Shown: one piece after another, positions 14,121 to 24,282 of the stretch
Layout: each line of letters begins with the position of its first letter
How positions within the stretch are numbered: the first letter of the stretch is position 1
Assembly: GCA_042568205.1 (NCBI GenBank)
Contig: JBHPJE010000004.1
Coordinates: forward strand, 1 to 64,000
Length of the DNA stretch: 64,000 bases
DNA from: JAUVDZ01 sp042568205
Lineage (GTDB): Bacteria; Patescibacteriota; Gracilibacteria; UBA1369; PNNO01
Direction: 5' to 3'
The notes under the pieces: model-generated
Database searches by the model: none
Told to the model about the DNA's origin: nothing
Seen by the model: only the letters and a program-made list of their open reading frames with translations
Position numbers and translations under genes: made by a program

Positions 14121-17100
14121 TTAAAGTTGATCAACTACATTTTGTAAAGATATATAATCCGGATCTCTGCTGCCGTCAGGTTTAAATTCTGTAGGATGGT
14201 TTCTGACATCTCTTAGTTTATTAGCTAGATCATACAATTTTTTCGCACTTGCAGGCGCATCTTCATTCAAAGTATAACTATGATCCCAATCATCATCGGG
14301 TTTTGTCTTTGTAACATGTCCTCTTGCTTTTAGTCTTTCTAAAATAGTAGATCCTACTCCATATTTATCTCCGGCATCAACCGGCAATTTACCGCTAACA
14401 GAATCTGAAATTAATTGCGGATTATGATAAAGGGCAGTAAATCCCACATTATACATTTGACCATCCTTTCCTTTAAAGAATGGAATTTCAACTAAATTCC
14501 CTTGGATTTCAACTTGAAATACTGTAAGCCCACCAGCTTTATCCAATTTCCCAAAATTAGATTGCCTTGTCATACTACCTATATCGATAAGCTCGCCTGT
14601 ATTAACCAACTTCCCTTCAGCGTTTTTTATTTTACCAATAACAACATTTGCGGGTTTTAAATCATTATGCGCCATCCCTTTTACGTGTAAAGAAATAGCT
14701 CCCTTGCACATTCCTTTTAAAACTTGTGAAAATTCCTTATCACTCAATGTTCCTAATTTTGACTCTAATTCATGCGATTCTCCTTTAATATCAGACACCT
14801 TTTCGTAAAGAATAAATCCTTTTGTTCTAAAAACAGGTTTTGCTATATGTGCATCACCAGGATGAGGACCATGTTCTTGACTAGCTTGTGAATAATCTCC
14901 AACATTAAAGTGTTCATAATCAAATTGGGGTTTTGCTTCAGTATTACCCGGAATTAATATCTTATATGCCCCTTCTTTTAATTTATTAGACGGTTTAATT
15001 ACATACCATGTTTCAAAAGCTACACCTATTCCACCCTCTTCACCCAATTGCTTTCCTTTATACATTCTTATTGTTCGACCGTTTTCGTCTGTATGCTCTG
15101 TTGCTCCTTTTAGCATTGCTCTTATCATTTTCTCGTTTGCAATTTCTGGATTTGCCTTAAGAATCGCTTTATCATCTGGTGTTAATTCATGTCTCTTTTT
15201 CCCAGTTTCTATTAATTTATTTATTTGATCAGGACTCATCCCCTCAAACAATTTTGCTAAATTTTCCTTCATCATTGAATCAAGTTTCGGTCTGATTCTT
15301 TTACCATGAGGATTAAACTCAGTACCAACATAAGCAATTAACAATTGTTTAAAATCTTTACCATCTTTTGATGTTCCATTTATCAAATCAGCTAAATCAA
15401 CAGCATTTTCTGAATTGAACTCAACACCATTTGCTTTTAATTGTGTAAGAGCTCTAACAAAGGCCTTACCTTTCATTAACCGTACATCTAATGATGGGAA
15501 TTCAGAATTATCGGATAAGTTTCCAAATCTTCCTGCATGTTTTTCCAAACCAAAATCGCGTAATTTTCCAACAACATCACTAACTTCATCAGCTACTTGT
15601 TGTAAACGATCAAGTTCAGCAACTCTTTCCTGCAAAGTTGTAAATCTTGATTTATCACTATAATTAGTAACTTGCTTAACTTCAGCTCCTAAACTTCTTA
15701 TTCTTAAACTATCAGCTTTAAATTGAATTTCTCCATGTAGTTGAATAAGCTCTTTGACTATTTTTTGCCTTTGTTTTAATGACTTCATTTGCCGCCCGGT
15801 ACTTGTCATGAAAGATAGTTCCTTATTTGATATTTCTTTTGCTAAATCGTGCAAACTAATTTTTTCTAATTCTACTCTTAGCTTATCTAATTCAATTTGT
15901 ACCATTTTGTCAGGTGCCTCTGCTCTCTTTGGTTCATATTTAATACCTTTAATACTTGCGGCTTTTGGTTGTGCTTTAGGAAATAAATCTACATTTCCAC
16001 CTGATGCTGGCTCTCCTTGAACAAGTGTTCCTGCGGCTCTTGCTTCAGGCGAACCTATAGCTGGAGGTTTAGATGAAGAAGGAGGAGAGGGTTGTGCAGT
16101 TGAACCAGCCCATTCAATATTTGTCTTTCCTCTGATTTGATTCACAGATTTAAATTCAGGGATAGGGCCACAACCCATAGCTCCAAGTTTTTGAGTTGGT
16201 ATAATTTTTATATCTAGTAAAAGTTTTGGTATTTTTTTCGCGTATTTAGTCAAACCATACTTTTTGTTAAATTTAGACATAGAACCACCACAATCTTGCA
16301 CCAATAGCGCAAAGGCTTCTCTTATGGTTTTGTTTTTGAAGTATTTAACAATCCTTACTTTATTCTTTACGAAGAATCTTTCGGCTTTCCTTCTATCGGC
16401 TATTTGCTGTTCTGACATAATTGCTGTTCCTTTTGGAAGTTTTACTTTAATTTCAACTCCTCCTTTTCTAATACTTACTGTCCCATCTTGATTCTGTATT
16501 GCTAAAAATCCTCGTTCTCTTAACTCTAGAATTGTTTCCTGATAATCTTCTTTATTTTTGAATGTATATTCGCCTTTTTTATTCTTAGTAAGATTTGGGA
16601 TTCTTGTAATTTCTGCCTGAGGTGTTAAATTCTCGCTTTGTTTAGCAGGTTTAACTTCAAAAGCAGAGATTTCCTTATCTATAACTTTGCCATCCTTCCC
16701 TCTAACTTTTGTTTTAAGATAAATAAATACATTTTTATTTTTATCAATTTTATAACTAAAGTGTTGATCAGGCTTACTTCCAAATTTTGCAGCTAAATTT
16801 TGTACAAACTGTTTAGGATTTGCAGTTGTATAAACGAAATTATTTCCTTCGGTTGCAAATCCTACATCTGTAGCACCAATTCCGTGTAAAGCTAATTGTG
16901 TATGTGGACTTTTAGAACAACCTATTGCCGAAACTATCCATCCTACATACGGATTTGTTCTTTCAGCACCTTCTTCGAAACCCTCCTGACCTAATTCTCT
17001 ACTAAAATCTCTAAAAGTACTATTTTTACCCTGAATATAATTTTCAGGATCTAAAAATTTACCAATACTTTGAATTTTTTTAAGTCCAAACTTTCCAAAG

Positions 17101-20009
17101 CCTTTATAAAATCTATTTGGTGATTTTGCCAACCTAGTGAGACCAGACATGGCTCCTCTAGCTGCATAAACTGCACTCATACTCATTGCAAAACCAATAG
17201 CAAAATCTTTAGCTAAACCTTTTGCTTCCCAAATTTTCTTAAATCCACCATAATCAATAGCTCCGGTAGCTTGAAATGCTGACATTGCAAGTCTTGATCC
17301 AACAGCTCCTCCTGCTGATGCTCCAGCCATACTAGTTGAAGTAACTAAGAATTGCTGTACCCCTGCACTCGCTACACGAGCAAATAACCTTTGGCCAAGT
17401 GCTGCAAAAGCAGATCCACCTACCATTGCAGTAGCAACAGCTGTAGTTAAAATTGCTACATTTGCAATACTAGTTGCAAATTCAGTCATAACTTTTTTAT
17501 CAAGTGCGTTTTTAAGCTCTAATCTTTGAAGTGAGAGCTTAGTATCAAATCCTGAACCATAAATCGCTTTTTCATCATTATGCATCTTCATAATTTTATC
17601 TCGAGCGACTTTAATATTTTTCTTTATTTGATCTCTTAATTGTGGACTATTTTTGTATTTTTGATTCGCCGCAAGAGATGTTTTCCCTAATTCTACCCAT
17701 TTAGCAAATAAGAAATCGTTTGCTTTTTCACTATGATTCGCTGCTTCTCCATATAATTTAATTGCTTTTTCATATCCAAAAGTAAAAGGCGTTGTAGGAT
17801 TCTTCATAACAATTGCAATTGCATTAACCTTCCTTACTGCTTCATTAACATGCCCATCTTTACTAAATAGCTTAGTTTCAATTTCATCGAAGGGTTTTGA
17901 AAGTTCAGCTTTAACGAACGGTTGAATCAATTCAGAACTAGCTAAATTTTCATATTTAGATAAATTCTGTGTGACATTTAAGAAAATATTTAAAGCCTTG
18001 AGCTTTTCACCGTAAATATCAGCTCCTTTTCCTACAGTATCAGCAGTCTCACCCAAACTTTCATCAAAACGTTTAATTCCATGTGTATGTACTACTTCTC
18101 CAACACCTTTTCCTGTTCTGTACGTCCTAACATTATTACCATTCTTTTTAAGTATCTCCTTGAATGTTTTTCCCTTAGGCTCATTAAGCATTGCTGCCAT
18201 TTTAAAATCCTGACAAATTTTTAAATATTTTGAATCTAATTTCCTTAGTAAATGCAACATTGAACCATATCCGATCAACCTTGCTTTAACTTGTTCTTGT
18301 TTCTCAACAGGTTTAATATCAAATATTGTTTTATTCTCAGGCGGAGATTTACTAACAGTTTTGAAAAAATCTTCATGTTCTTGCATAGTCATACTAATTT
18401 GGGACATAGCATTCCGAGTATTCACAGCTTTCCGCTGTATAAGTTCCAAGTTTGTTTTCTTATCCCATGAAGGTGTTGTTTCAAGTTTCCCTGTTTTATA
18501 AAAATCATTATGAAATTCACGATAGAGGTCCCCATGTTCTCCTTCAAAGAGTCCAGAGGGATTATCTAAACTAATTAATTCTTTTTCAGCAAGTATTGCT
18601 TGGTAACTACTAAACAAAGGAGACATTGGAATTTTGTGCTCTTTTGAAAACTTCTTTAATCCATTTAAATTTTCGGTATCATTAAATTTACGTTGGCCAA
18701 AATATCCCAACATAGCACTAATATTTGCTTTTGTATCTTCTGATTTAAGATTAGTTGATGGTTTAGCTATGTACTTTTTCGTCATATCTTTAGCCATGTC
18801 CAAAAAAATCCTTAATGAATCCAGAGATTTTAACTTTAGTTTCTGTTGAACAATACTTTTTTGATGTTTAAGAATTTTATCATCAACCTCATCTTTAGCA
18901 TCATATTCTCGATATATTTGAAGTTGTTCAATTTCTTTTTTTAACTTTGAAGCACGTTGATTTCTATCCTTCTCAAGATTAGTTTTATTTCTTATGTATT
19001 CTTTTTCTATATACATTGATTTTTTTGTATATTCAGCTGAACCACCCTTCATTAATGAGTGGTCAAAGATAAATCGAAGTAATTGCTTTGGTGGCATTTC
19101 TTTTGCCATTATCGCAAATTCTTTAGGGTTGAGTTTTTTCAAATATGCAACTTTTGCAAGAATAAATTGAGTTACTTTTGACTTAGGTATCCCAATGGAT
19201 TCATACGCTGCCATTAGTCTATTAACTTGATGTAGCTCTAATCTAATCCCCTGACCTTCAACAGAATTTCGAATTTTCAAAAATTTTTCCTGAAACTTTT
19301 GTTGTTTTTTGAATTCTTTGAATATTTTCTCACCTGCTGAAATATTCCCATTACAGTAATGGCCAAGCATACTAAATACTTGTGCTCTCTCACCTTTAGA
19401 AAAGAGTTTAGTTTGTACCCTAAAATCACTCGAAATAATATCTGCATCTAATTTGTTTTGTATTGTTTTATGTTGAAAAAATATTTTTATAGTCTCTTTC
19501 ATTCGACTTTTAATCGTTTTAAGAGGGACTCTTTTTGAACTAGGCGTTCGTACATAAGCTTCAGCATATTGAGCAAACATTTTTTTACCAATATTGCTAT
19601 TTAAGAAATCATAATTAGTAATTGATTCTCTTATTGCATTAAAATCAAGTCGCGCTTTATGTGTTTCTATTTTTTTTCTTAAAGTTACTGTTCTAACTTT
19701 CAATTTGCTTTCAAACACGGCCATCTTTAAATTACCAGATGCCAATTTCCTAATTGCAGCAACCATATCTTTCAAATATGCTTGCTTTTGTGCATCAACT
19801 ATCTTGCCATGCTTATCAAGACCTTTTGTTTCATTCCATGCTCCTTTTGCAGCATCAGCCCATTTAGAAACTTCTTTATGATGTTTTGCTAAATACTTAA
19901 TTGTTCTTCCACGAAACTTAGTCCATTCTGCCTTAGTTTTAACTCCTTCAGGCTTTTTTTCTGGATCTATAAAAAGTTTTACTGCTCCTGCTACATCGTC
20001 AAATGGCAT
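14121..20009 (-). CDS. Giant membrane protein with C-terminal eukaryotic-like protein kinase domain (1962 aa)
   Basis: An intact 1962-residue frame. About residues 1-830 are basic and helical. Two hydrophobic regions (around 850-910, ILTTAVATAMVGGSAFAALG, and 940-965) are likely membrane segments. A Gly/Ser/Pro linker near 1290-1330 precedes a helical part. The last 300 residues show protein-kinase landmarks: a Gly-rich strand (GEEGGIGVAFETWYV), an AYKIL-type lysine strand, the catalytic loop HNDLKPANVV at 1781-1790 (D1783, K1785, N1788) and a DFG-equivalent IDIG with D1809. The catalytic Asp, Lys and Asn are kept, so activity is plausible; the DFG Phe is Ile. It is transcribed after the 84-aa gene (2-base gap) and before the 188-aa gene. 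The substrate and the N-terminal role are unknown. Confidence 0.8.
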   Translation of the reverse strand: MPFDDVAGAVKLFIDPEKKPEGVKTKAEWTKFRGRTIKYLAKHHKEVSKWADAAKGAWNETKGLDKHGKIVDAQKQAYLKDMVAAIRKLASGNLKMAVFESKLKVRTVTLRKKIETHKARLDFNAIRESITNYDFLNSNIGKKMFAQYAEAYVRTPSSKRVPLKTIKSRMKETIKIFFQHKTIQNKLDADIISSDFRVQTKLFSKGERAQVFSMLGHYCNGNISAGEKIFKEFKKQQKFQEKFLKIRNSVEGQGIRLELHQVNRLMAAYESIGIPKSKVTQFILAKVAYLKKLNPKEFAIMAKEMPPKQLLRFIFDHSLMKGGSAEYTKKSMYIEKEYIRNKTNLEKDRNQRASKLKKEIEQLQIYREYDAKDEVDDKILKHQKSIVQQKLKLKSLDSLRIFLDMAKDMTKKYIAKPSTNLKSEDTKANISAMLGYFGQRKFNDTENLNGLKKFSKEHKIPMSPLFSSYQAILAEKELISLDNPSGLFEGEHGDLYREFHNDFYKTGKLETTPSWDKKTNLELIQRKAVNTRNAMSQISMTMQEHEDFFKTVSKSPPENKTIFDIKPVEKQEQVKARLIGYGSMLHLLRKLDSKYLKICQDFKMAAMLNEPKGKTFKEILKKNGNNVRTYRTGKGVGEVVHTHGIKRFDESLGETADTVGKGADIYGEKLKALNIFLNVTQNLSKYENLASSELIQPFVKAELSKPFDEIETKLFSKDGHVNEAVRKVNAIAIVMKNPTTPFTFGYEKAIKLYGEAANHSEKANDFLFAKWVELGKTSLAANQKYKNSPQLRDQIKKNIKVARDKIMKMHNDEKAIYGSGFDTKLSLQRLELKNALDKKVMTEFATSIANVAILTTAVATAMVGGSAFAALGQRLFARVASAGVQQFLVTSTSMAGASAGGAVGSRLAMSAFQATGAIDYGGFKKIWEAKGLAKDFAIGFAMSMSAVYAARGAMSGLTRLAKSPNRFYKGFGKFGLKKIQSIGKFLDPENYIQGKNSTFRDFSRELGQEGFEEGAERTNPYVGWIVSAIGCSKSPHTQLALHGIGATDVGFATEGNNFVYTTANPKQFVQNLAAKFGSKPDQHFSYKIDKNKNVFIYLKTKVRGKDGKVIDKEISAFEVKPAKQSENLTPQAEITRIPNLTKNKKGEYTFKNKEDYQETILELRERGFLAIQNQDGTVSIRKGGVEIKVKLPKGTAIMSEQQIADRRKAERFFVKNKVRIVKYFKNKTIREAFALLVQDCGGSMSKFNKKYGLTKYAKKIPKLLLDIKIIPTQKLGAMGCGPIPEFKSVNQIRGKTNIEWAGSTAQPSPPSSSKPPAIGSPEARAAGTLVQGEPASGGNVDLFPKAQPKAASIKGIKYEPKRAEAPDKMVQIELDKLRVELEKISLHDLAKEISNKELSFMTSTGRQMKSLKQRQKIVKELIQLHGEIQFKADSLRIRSLGAEVKQVTNYSDKSRFTTLQERVAELDRLQQVADEVSDVVGKLRDFGLEKHAGRFGNLSDNSEFPSLDVRLMKGKAFVRALTQLKANGVEFNSENAVDLADLINGTSKDGKDFKQLLIAYVGTEFNPHGKRIRPKLDSMMKENLAKLFEGMSPDQINKLIETGKKRHELTPDDKAILKANPEIANEKMIRAMLKGATEHTDENGRTIRMYKGKQLGEEGGIGVAFETWYVIKPSNKLKEGAYKILIPGNTEAKPQFDYEHFNVGDYSQASQEHGPHPGDAHIAKPVFRTKGFILYEKVSDIKGESHELESKLGTLSDKEFSQVLKGMCKGAISLHVKGMAHNDLKPANVVIGKIKNAEGKLVNTGELIDIGSMTRQSNFGKLDKAGGLTVFQVEIQGNLVEIPFFKGKDGQMYNVGFTALYHNPQLISDSVSGKLPVDAGDKYGVGSTILERLKARGHVTKTKPDDDWDHSYTLNEDAPASAKKLYDLANKLRDVRNHPTEFKPDGSRDPDYISLQNVVDQL

Positions 20010-20011
20010 TT

Positions 20012-20266
20012 TTATTTTTTAAATTTATTAATATATTTTTTTGTAATTTTATCAACTTCTTCATGTAAATCATCCTCTAAATCATCCTCAAATATAAGTG
20101 TTAATGCTGTATCTAAGTCTTTTTTTTGATTATTTTTAAAATAGGTGTAAATCTTTTTCATTTCTTCCTGGTTTAGATCATCTAAAAGCTCAATCCATTT
20201 AGATTTTTCAGATTCATCAATAAAATCAACACTATTGATCAAATTTTTTAATTTTTGTTTTAACAA
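20012..20266 (-). CDS. Small helical protein (84 aa), unknown
   Basis: An 84-residue charged protein (LKQKLKNLINSVDFIDESEKSKW at the start, DDLEDDLHEEVDKITKKYINKFKK at the end is its tail region), probably all helical. The only available start is TTG at 20266, because a TAA lies two codons upstream in frame. It ends 2 bases before the giant kinase-like gene, so the two are translationally linked. No known family. Confidence 0.65.
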   Translation of the reverse strand: MLKQKLKNLINSVDFIDESEKSKWIELLDDLNQEEMKKIYTYFKNNQKKDLDTALTLIFEDDLEDDLHEEVDKITKKYINKFKK

Positions 20267-20454
20267 AGTTTATTTTGGTTACATTTTATCTAAATATTAT
20301 AACAAAAATTACACAAATTTACAATGCTCAAACAGGCATTTATTGTTTATTTAAAAACACTTTTAGAGACTTGACCTAATTTTGTAACGGCTAACATCGC
20401 ATTTCGTTTTAATAGGTGTTAGAATAAGTCGAATATTTAATTAACCTTTTATAT

Positions 20455-22314
20455 ATGAATAACAAGATCGTAAAGGTGCTACTCCCCTTTCTAGCTGTGA
20501 TTGGGCTGTTTATTGTAGCATCATCGACTGTTTCTGCTGCGTATCAGACCCTACACGTAGACGGAGAGCTGATTTGGGTGGATTATGGGACATATGCTCA
20601 TGGCCCTGCTGATTCCCCTTATTTAACCATTACTGAAGCATTAAATGCCATGGATTCAGACGGAGGCGTTATTAAAGTTGCTGAAGGTACTTATACAGAA
20701 AATCTTGATTTGCATGATTTAGATGATATTAGTATCAATGGAGGGTACAATGGTGGTCCTGGAGATTCAAATCCCTTTACTACTCAGGATACAGAAGGTC
20801 AACAATCTGTTTTAGATGGCCAAATCACAGGTACGAATATTTCTGGTGCAATCAGTGGAATGACTTTTTCAAACAATATTGGTGGGAATTTCTTAATTTC
20901 TATTAATCTTGCTGGAGGTGGTTATAGTTTTGAGGTTAGTGATAACTTTTTCAGCTATAACAATCTTACTCAATTTTTTGTAAGAGTTACTGCAAACTCA
21001 GGAAGCAGTGCTGAAATTTCAAACAACCATTTTGGGAATGTTACTAGTTCACAATCTTTAGTTGATACAGGTGGAACTGGAGATACGCATGTTATGAAAA
21101 ACTTTTTTGACTGGGCAACTTCATTAAATGGATCTTATGGAATCATAAGAGCTACTGATGGAGCAAAAGTTTACAATAATTTAATTGTAAATTCTGGTCC
21201 TAATAACCGAGTTGCAATTAGAATTTCTGATGCTGCTGAGGTTTATAACAACACAATCGCTGATGGAACAGCTACAACAGCTTCAATCGCATCAAGCGGA
21301 ACAGAAGAACACAATGTTTACAATAATTTAGTTGCAAATATGACTGGACCTGACTTTGTTTGGTCTACTGCTGCTGATGAATCAAACAATTTTTCAAATT
21401 GTGATCCTGATTTCACTGGAGGATCTGGTCCTGACGCTTATAAATTAGGCGCATTATCTACTTGTATTGATGTTGGAACTGCTGTTTCTACTGCAAATCG
21501 CGATTATTTCGGCACTTCAAGACCTCAAGGAGAAGAATATGATGTTGGATTCCATGAATTTGAAATCACGCCTGCATGCGGAAATGGATATTTAGAATCA
21601 GGAGAACAATGTGATGACGGGAACACAACTGACGGAGATGGATGTGATTCTTCTTGTCATACTGAATCAACTCCTCAACCTGCTGTTTGCGGTGATGGTA
21701 CTGTAGATTTAGGTGAAGAATGTGATGATGGAAATAGTGTGAACGGAGATGGATGTAATGCAATGTGTGAAGATGAAGTTGTTGTTGATTGTGGAAACTG
21801 GCTAGATATCAACTCTTCTGATGACCATTATGCTATTGCGGTTTATCTTTGTGAAAATGGTGAAATCGTTAAAGGAGATACTTACGGAAATCTAAGAATT
21901 GACGACGATTTAACTCGTGCAGAACTTCTAGCAATGGCATTTAGAGCTCGTGAGTATGAAGGCTATGGCGTTGTAGATGTTAATGCTGAAGCATGTTTCA
22001 ACGATGTAACTGATGATTGGTATGCAAAATACTTCTGTACTGCAAAGGACGAAGGGTTTGTTGAAGGATATGCTGGAAATGTTGCTAAACCTGGAGCAAT
22101 CGTTCTTTTAGGAGAAGGATTGAAAATGTTCTTAGGAGCTTTAGATAAGAACTACACAATCGATACTGATGATTGTTGGTATTGTTCAATGGTAACTTCA
22201 GCAGGTAATTTAAATTGGATTCCATTCCAATTTAATGATCCAACTGAGGTTGGGCCAATGGAATTAAGCAGAAGATATGCAATGGATATGCTTTATAGGA
22301 TTTTAACTAACTAA
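20455..22314 (+). CDS. Secreted beta-helix protein with Cys-rich repeats and SLH-like C-terminus
   Basis: A 619-residue protein. The signal peptide (about residues 5-29) ends VSAAYQ. Residues about 45-365 follow a right-handed beta-helix plan: an ITEALNAM...GGVIKVAEGTYTEN start, then recurrent NNLI, NNTI and NNHF turns typical of pectate-lyase-like and DUF1565-type folds. Two Cys-rich modules follow (CGNGYLESGEQCDDGN and CGDGTVDLGEECDDGN, about 373-435), the DUF4215/myxococcal Cys-rich repeat. From about 440 to the end is an SLH-like region (RAELLAMAFRAREYEGYGVVD, FNDVTDDWYAKYFCTAKDEG) that would hold the protein on the cell surface. The start is the ATG in TTTTATATATG. It is probably a surface adhesin or polysaccharide-binding protein. 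Confidence 0.8.
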   Translation: MNNKIVKVLLPFLAVIGLFIVASSTVSAAYQTLHVDGELIWVDYGTYAHGPADSPYLTITEALNAMDSDGGVIKVAEGTYTENLDLHDLDDISINGGYNGGPGDSNPFTTQDTEGQQSVLDGQITGTNISGAISGMTFSNNIGGNFLISINLAGGGYSFEVSDNFFSYNNLTQFFVRVTANSGSSAEISNNHFGNVTSSQSLVDTGGTGDTHVMKNFFDWATSLNGSYGIIRATDGAKVYNNLIVNSGPNNRVAIRISDAAEVYNNTIADGTATTASIASSGTEEHNVYNNLVANMTGPDFVWSTAADESNNFSNCDPDFTGGSGPDAYKLGALSTCIDVGTAVSTANRDYFGTSRPQGEEYDVGFHEFEITPACGNGYLESGEQCDDGNTTDGDGCDSSCHTESTPQPAVCGDGTVDLGEECDDGNSVNGDGCNAMCEDEVVVDCGNWLDINSSDDHYAIAVYLCENGEIVKGDTYGNLRIDDDLTRAELLAMAFRAREYEGYGVVDVNAEACFNDVTDDWYAKYFCTAKDEGFVEGYAGNVAKPGAIVLLGEGLKMFLGALDKNYTIDTDDCWYCSMVTSAGNLNWIPFQFNDPTEVGPMELSRRYAMDMLYRILTN

Positions 22315-22331
22315 AAATCGCAGGTATAAGC

Positions 22332-22370
22332 AAAGAGCGCTGTCATATAACTGATAGCGCTCTTTTTAAT
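22332..22370. terminator. Bidirectional rho-independent terminator
   Basis: A 10-bp stem AAAGAGCGCT / AGCGCTCTTT (22332-22341, 22356-22365) with a 14-base loop, flanked by T-run on the plus side and A-run giving T on the minus side. It serves the converging genes at 22314 and 22375. Confidence 0.9.
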
Positions 22371-22374
22371 TAAT

Positions 22375-22830
22375 TTAGCTTTGTCTGTCCCAAGTTTCTG
22401 TCATAGGTCCTGTAACTACTGTCATTACTTCAACATCGCGTTCTTCATCATATTTAATCTCATATGTGTAAGGAACTGTGATTCCTGTAGGAACATTTGG
22501 ACAAGTTGTACTATCTAAAGTGATTGTAATCTTATTTCCACCTTCATTCATAACTTTTCCTGTATTAATACAAGTACCTGTAGAAGTGTAATTTGTATTG
22601 TTTAAAGTCCAAATAGCTGGATCTTCACTTTCTAATTCTCCATTAACATATGTTGCTGTTCGTTGCCAAACACCAACATAATCTTCTGGGAATGGATCAA
22701 CTGTTTCAAGCGCTTCATCAACTGTTATTGGAGGTTGTTCATTTAATTCTTCGAGTGTAGGTTGCGGTTCAGTACATCCTGCAGCAAAAATAACAACGAA
22801 AATTGCTAAGAGGCTTAATAGCTTTTTCAT
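22375..22830 (-). CDS. Predicted lipoprotein (151 aa)
   Basis: A 151-residue protein with a lipoprotein signal: MKKLLSLLAIFVVIFAAGC, lipobox AAGC with C19. The mature part is a small beta-rich domain with the phrase YVGVWQRTATYVNGELES and two further Cys that may pair (CINTGK and TTCPN). This layout resembles small lipocalin-like or copper-resistance-like lipoprotein domains, but no family is certain. It converges with the beta-helix gene and lies 44 bases downstream of the subtilase gene on the same strand, so co-expression with that protease is likely. Confidence 0.8.
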   Translation of the reverse strand: MKKLLSLLAIFVVIFAAGCTEPQPTLEELNEQPPITVDEALETVDPFPEDYVGVWQRTATYVNGELESEDPAIWTLNNTNYTSTGTCINTGKVMNEGGNKITITLDSTTCPNVPTGITVPYTYEIKYDEERDVEVMTVVTGPMTETWDRQS

Positions 22831-22874
22831 GTTTTAGGGATTACGAATATCAACCCCATTTTACACCAACTTAA

Positions 22875-24176
22875 TTATGGTGCAACTGGTAATCCATAAC
22901 CTGAAGCAGCATCATAACCAGGACCTGCTCCCCCACCATATGCATCAGTTATATCTTCAGCAATGCTTCGTAAGTATAAACGGGTACTTTCAGCATCACC
23001 CTGCCAAACTTTTGCTGCTAATCCAGAAACAGTTGGGGCTGACATTGAGGTCCCGCTAGATCTTACATAACAACCATTTATTGAAAATGCAGATTCTACA
23101 CTTCTTCCTCCAGCAACTAATTCAACTTCTTTTTCAACAATAGTTGAATCATCTCCATCATCGATTCCTCTTGCTGAGAAACTAACAACTTGCTTATTTT
23201 GATCAATTGCTCCAACTGCAACAACTTCTTTATAGGCAGCAGGATAACCAATTAACACTCCGTTATATCCATAATTTCCTGATGATGCAATAAATAGAAC
23301 ATCAGGATTACTTAAAATCGCTTCTTCTATCAATGGAGCTGGGACATCACTACTAAAACTCATACTAACGATTTCTGCCCCTCTTTTTCCTGCATAATTA
23401 ATTGCTTCTGCTATATCATCATCATTACAATATCTTGAATAACAAACCTTAATTGCCCAAATATTTGCATTAGGTGCAACACCAAATATCCCTAATCCAT
23501 CAGGACCTCCATTTGCACCAACAGTTCCAGCTGTGTGAGTGCCGTGATAAATTGTATCTTCACAACCATTACTCATGCCATTGCTTGTTGTGTCTTTACA
23601 AACTTTAATATTATCTAAATCAATATGATCTAAAAATGCTCCTGTATCTAACACTGCTACATCAATTTTGTCTCCTGAAGGTATTTGCCCACCATTAACC
23701 TGAGTAACATTGTATGGTATTTGATCAATTGGCTCGCAAGTTCTTTCCTTTGCTTTGTTAGAATTCGGATTTTTACACTGACAATAGTTACATTCTTTTC
23801 CTTCAGAACATTGAGGTAACCCAGTTTCTCCACATTGCTCTGACGCCTGAATCAAGCCATCCCCACAATATTTGGGACTTTCAAAATTTGCTATTTCTAA
23901 TACAACTACATCTTCAACTTCAGCATATTGATCTAAAGATAAATCTTCAGGTATATTTGCTGAAAATTTCCCATCAAATTCATGCATTACTTCAACATCT
24001 TTATTTTGTCGGATTGTAAGCTCAGACTTAGCATCATTTGGTTTAATTAAAACACGTTTAACTTTGTCTGAATGTGTGTCATTTTTAGCAATTAAAGTTG
24101 AGCTGATTAGCACACCTAAAAGTACTGCTAAACAAACAGTAACAATTAGCACAGAAGTATGTTTTTTTGTAGACAT
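22875..24176 (-). CDS. Subtilisin-like serine protease (S8), membrane-anchored or secreted
   Basis: A 433-residue protein with an N-terminal hydrophobic helix (about residues 8-29), a propeptide-like region, a Cys-rich module (YCGDGLIQASEQC ... CNYCQC, about 103-135) and an S8 catalytic domain. The triad is D177 (VAVLDTGA), H211 (HGTHTAGTVG) and S377 (SGTSMSAPT); the oxyanion Asn lies in ASSGNYGYNG. All residues are present, so it should be active. The Cys module resembles the CGDG...E.CD units of the neighbouring beta-helix protein. It probably matures or degrades surface proteins outside the membrane. Confidence 0.92.
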   Translation of the reverse strand: MSTKKHTSVLIVTVCLAVLLGVLISSTLIAKNDTHSDKVKRVLIKPNDAKSELTIRQNKDVEVMHEFDGKFSANIPEDLSLDQYAEVEDVVVLEIANFESPKYCGDGLIQASEQCGETGLPQCSEGKECNYCQCKNPNSNKAKERTCEPIDQIPYNVTQVNGGQIPSGDKIDVAVLDTGAFLDHIDLDNIKVCKDTTSNGMSNGCEDTIYHGTHTAGTVGANGGPDGLGIFGVAPNANIWAIKVCYSRYCNDDDIAEAINYAGKRGAEIVSMSFSSDVPAPLIEEAILSNPDVLFIASSGNYGYNGVLIGYPAAYKEVVAVGAIDQNKQVVSFSARGIDDGDDSTIVEKEVELVAGGRSVESAFSINGCYVRSSGTSMSAPTVSGLAAKVWQGDAESTRLYLRSIAEDITDAYGGGAGPGYDAASGYGLPVAP

Positions 24177-24282
24177 TTTTGTTTTTTGTTTAAATTTTAC
24201 TGTTTAAATTATACCATAAATCACCCATTTGATCAACTGGCGTAACTTAATATATGATTTTCTTGTTCTTAACTCTAAAACA

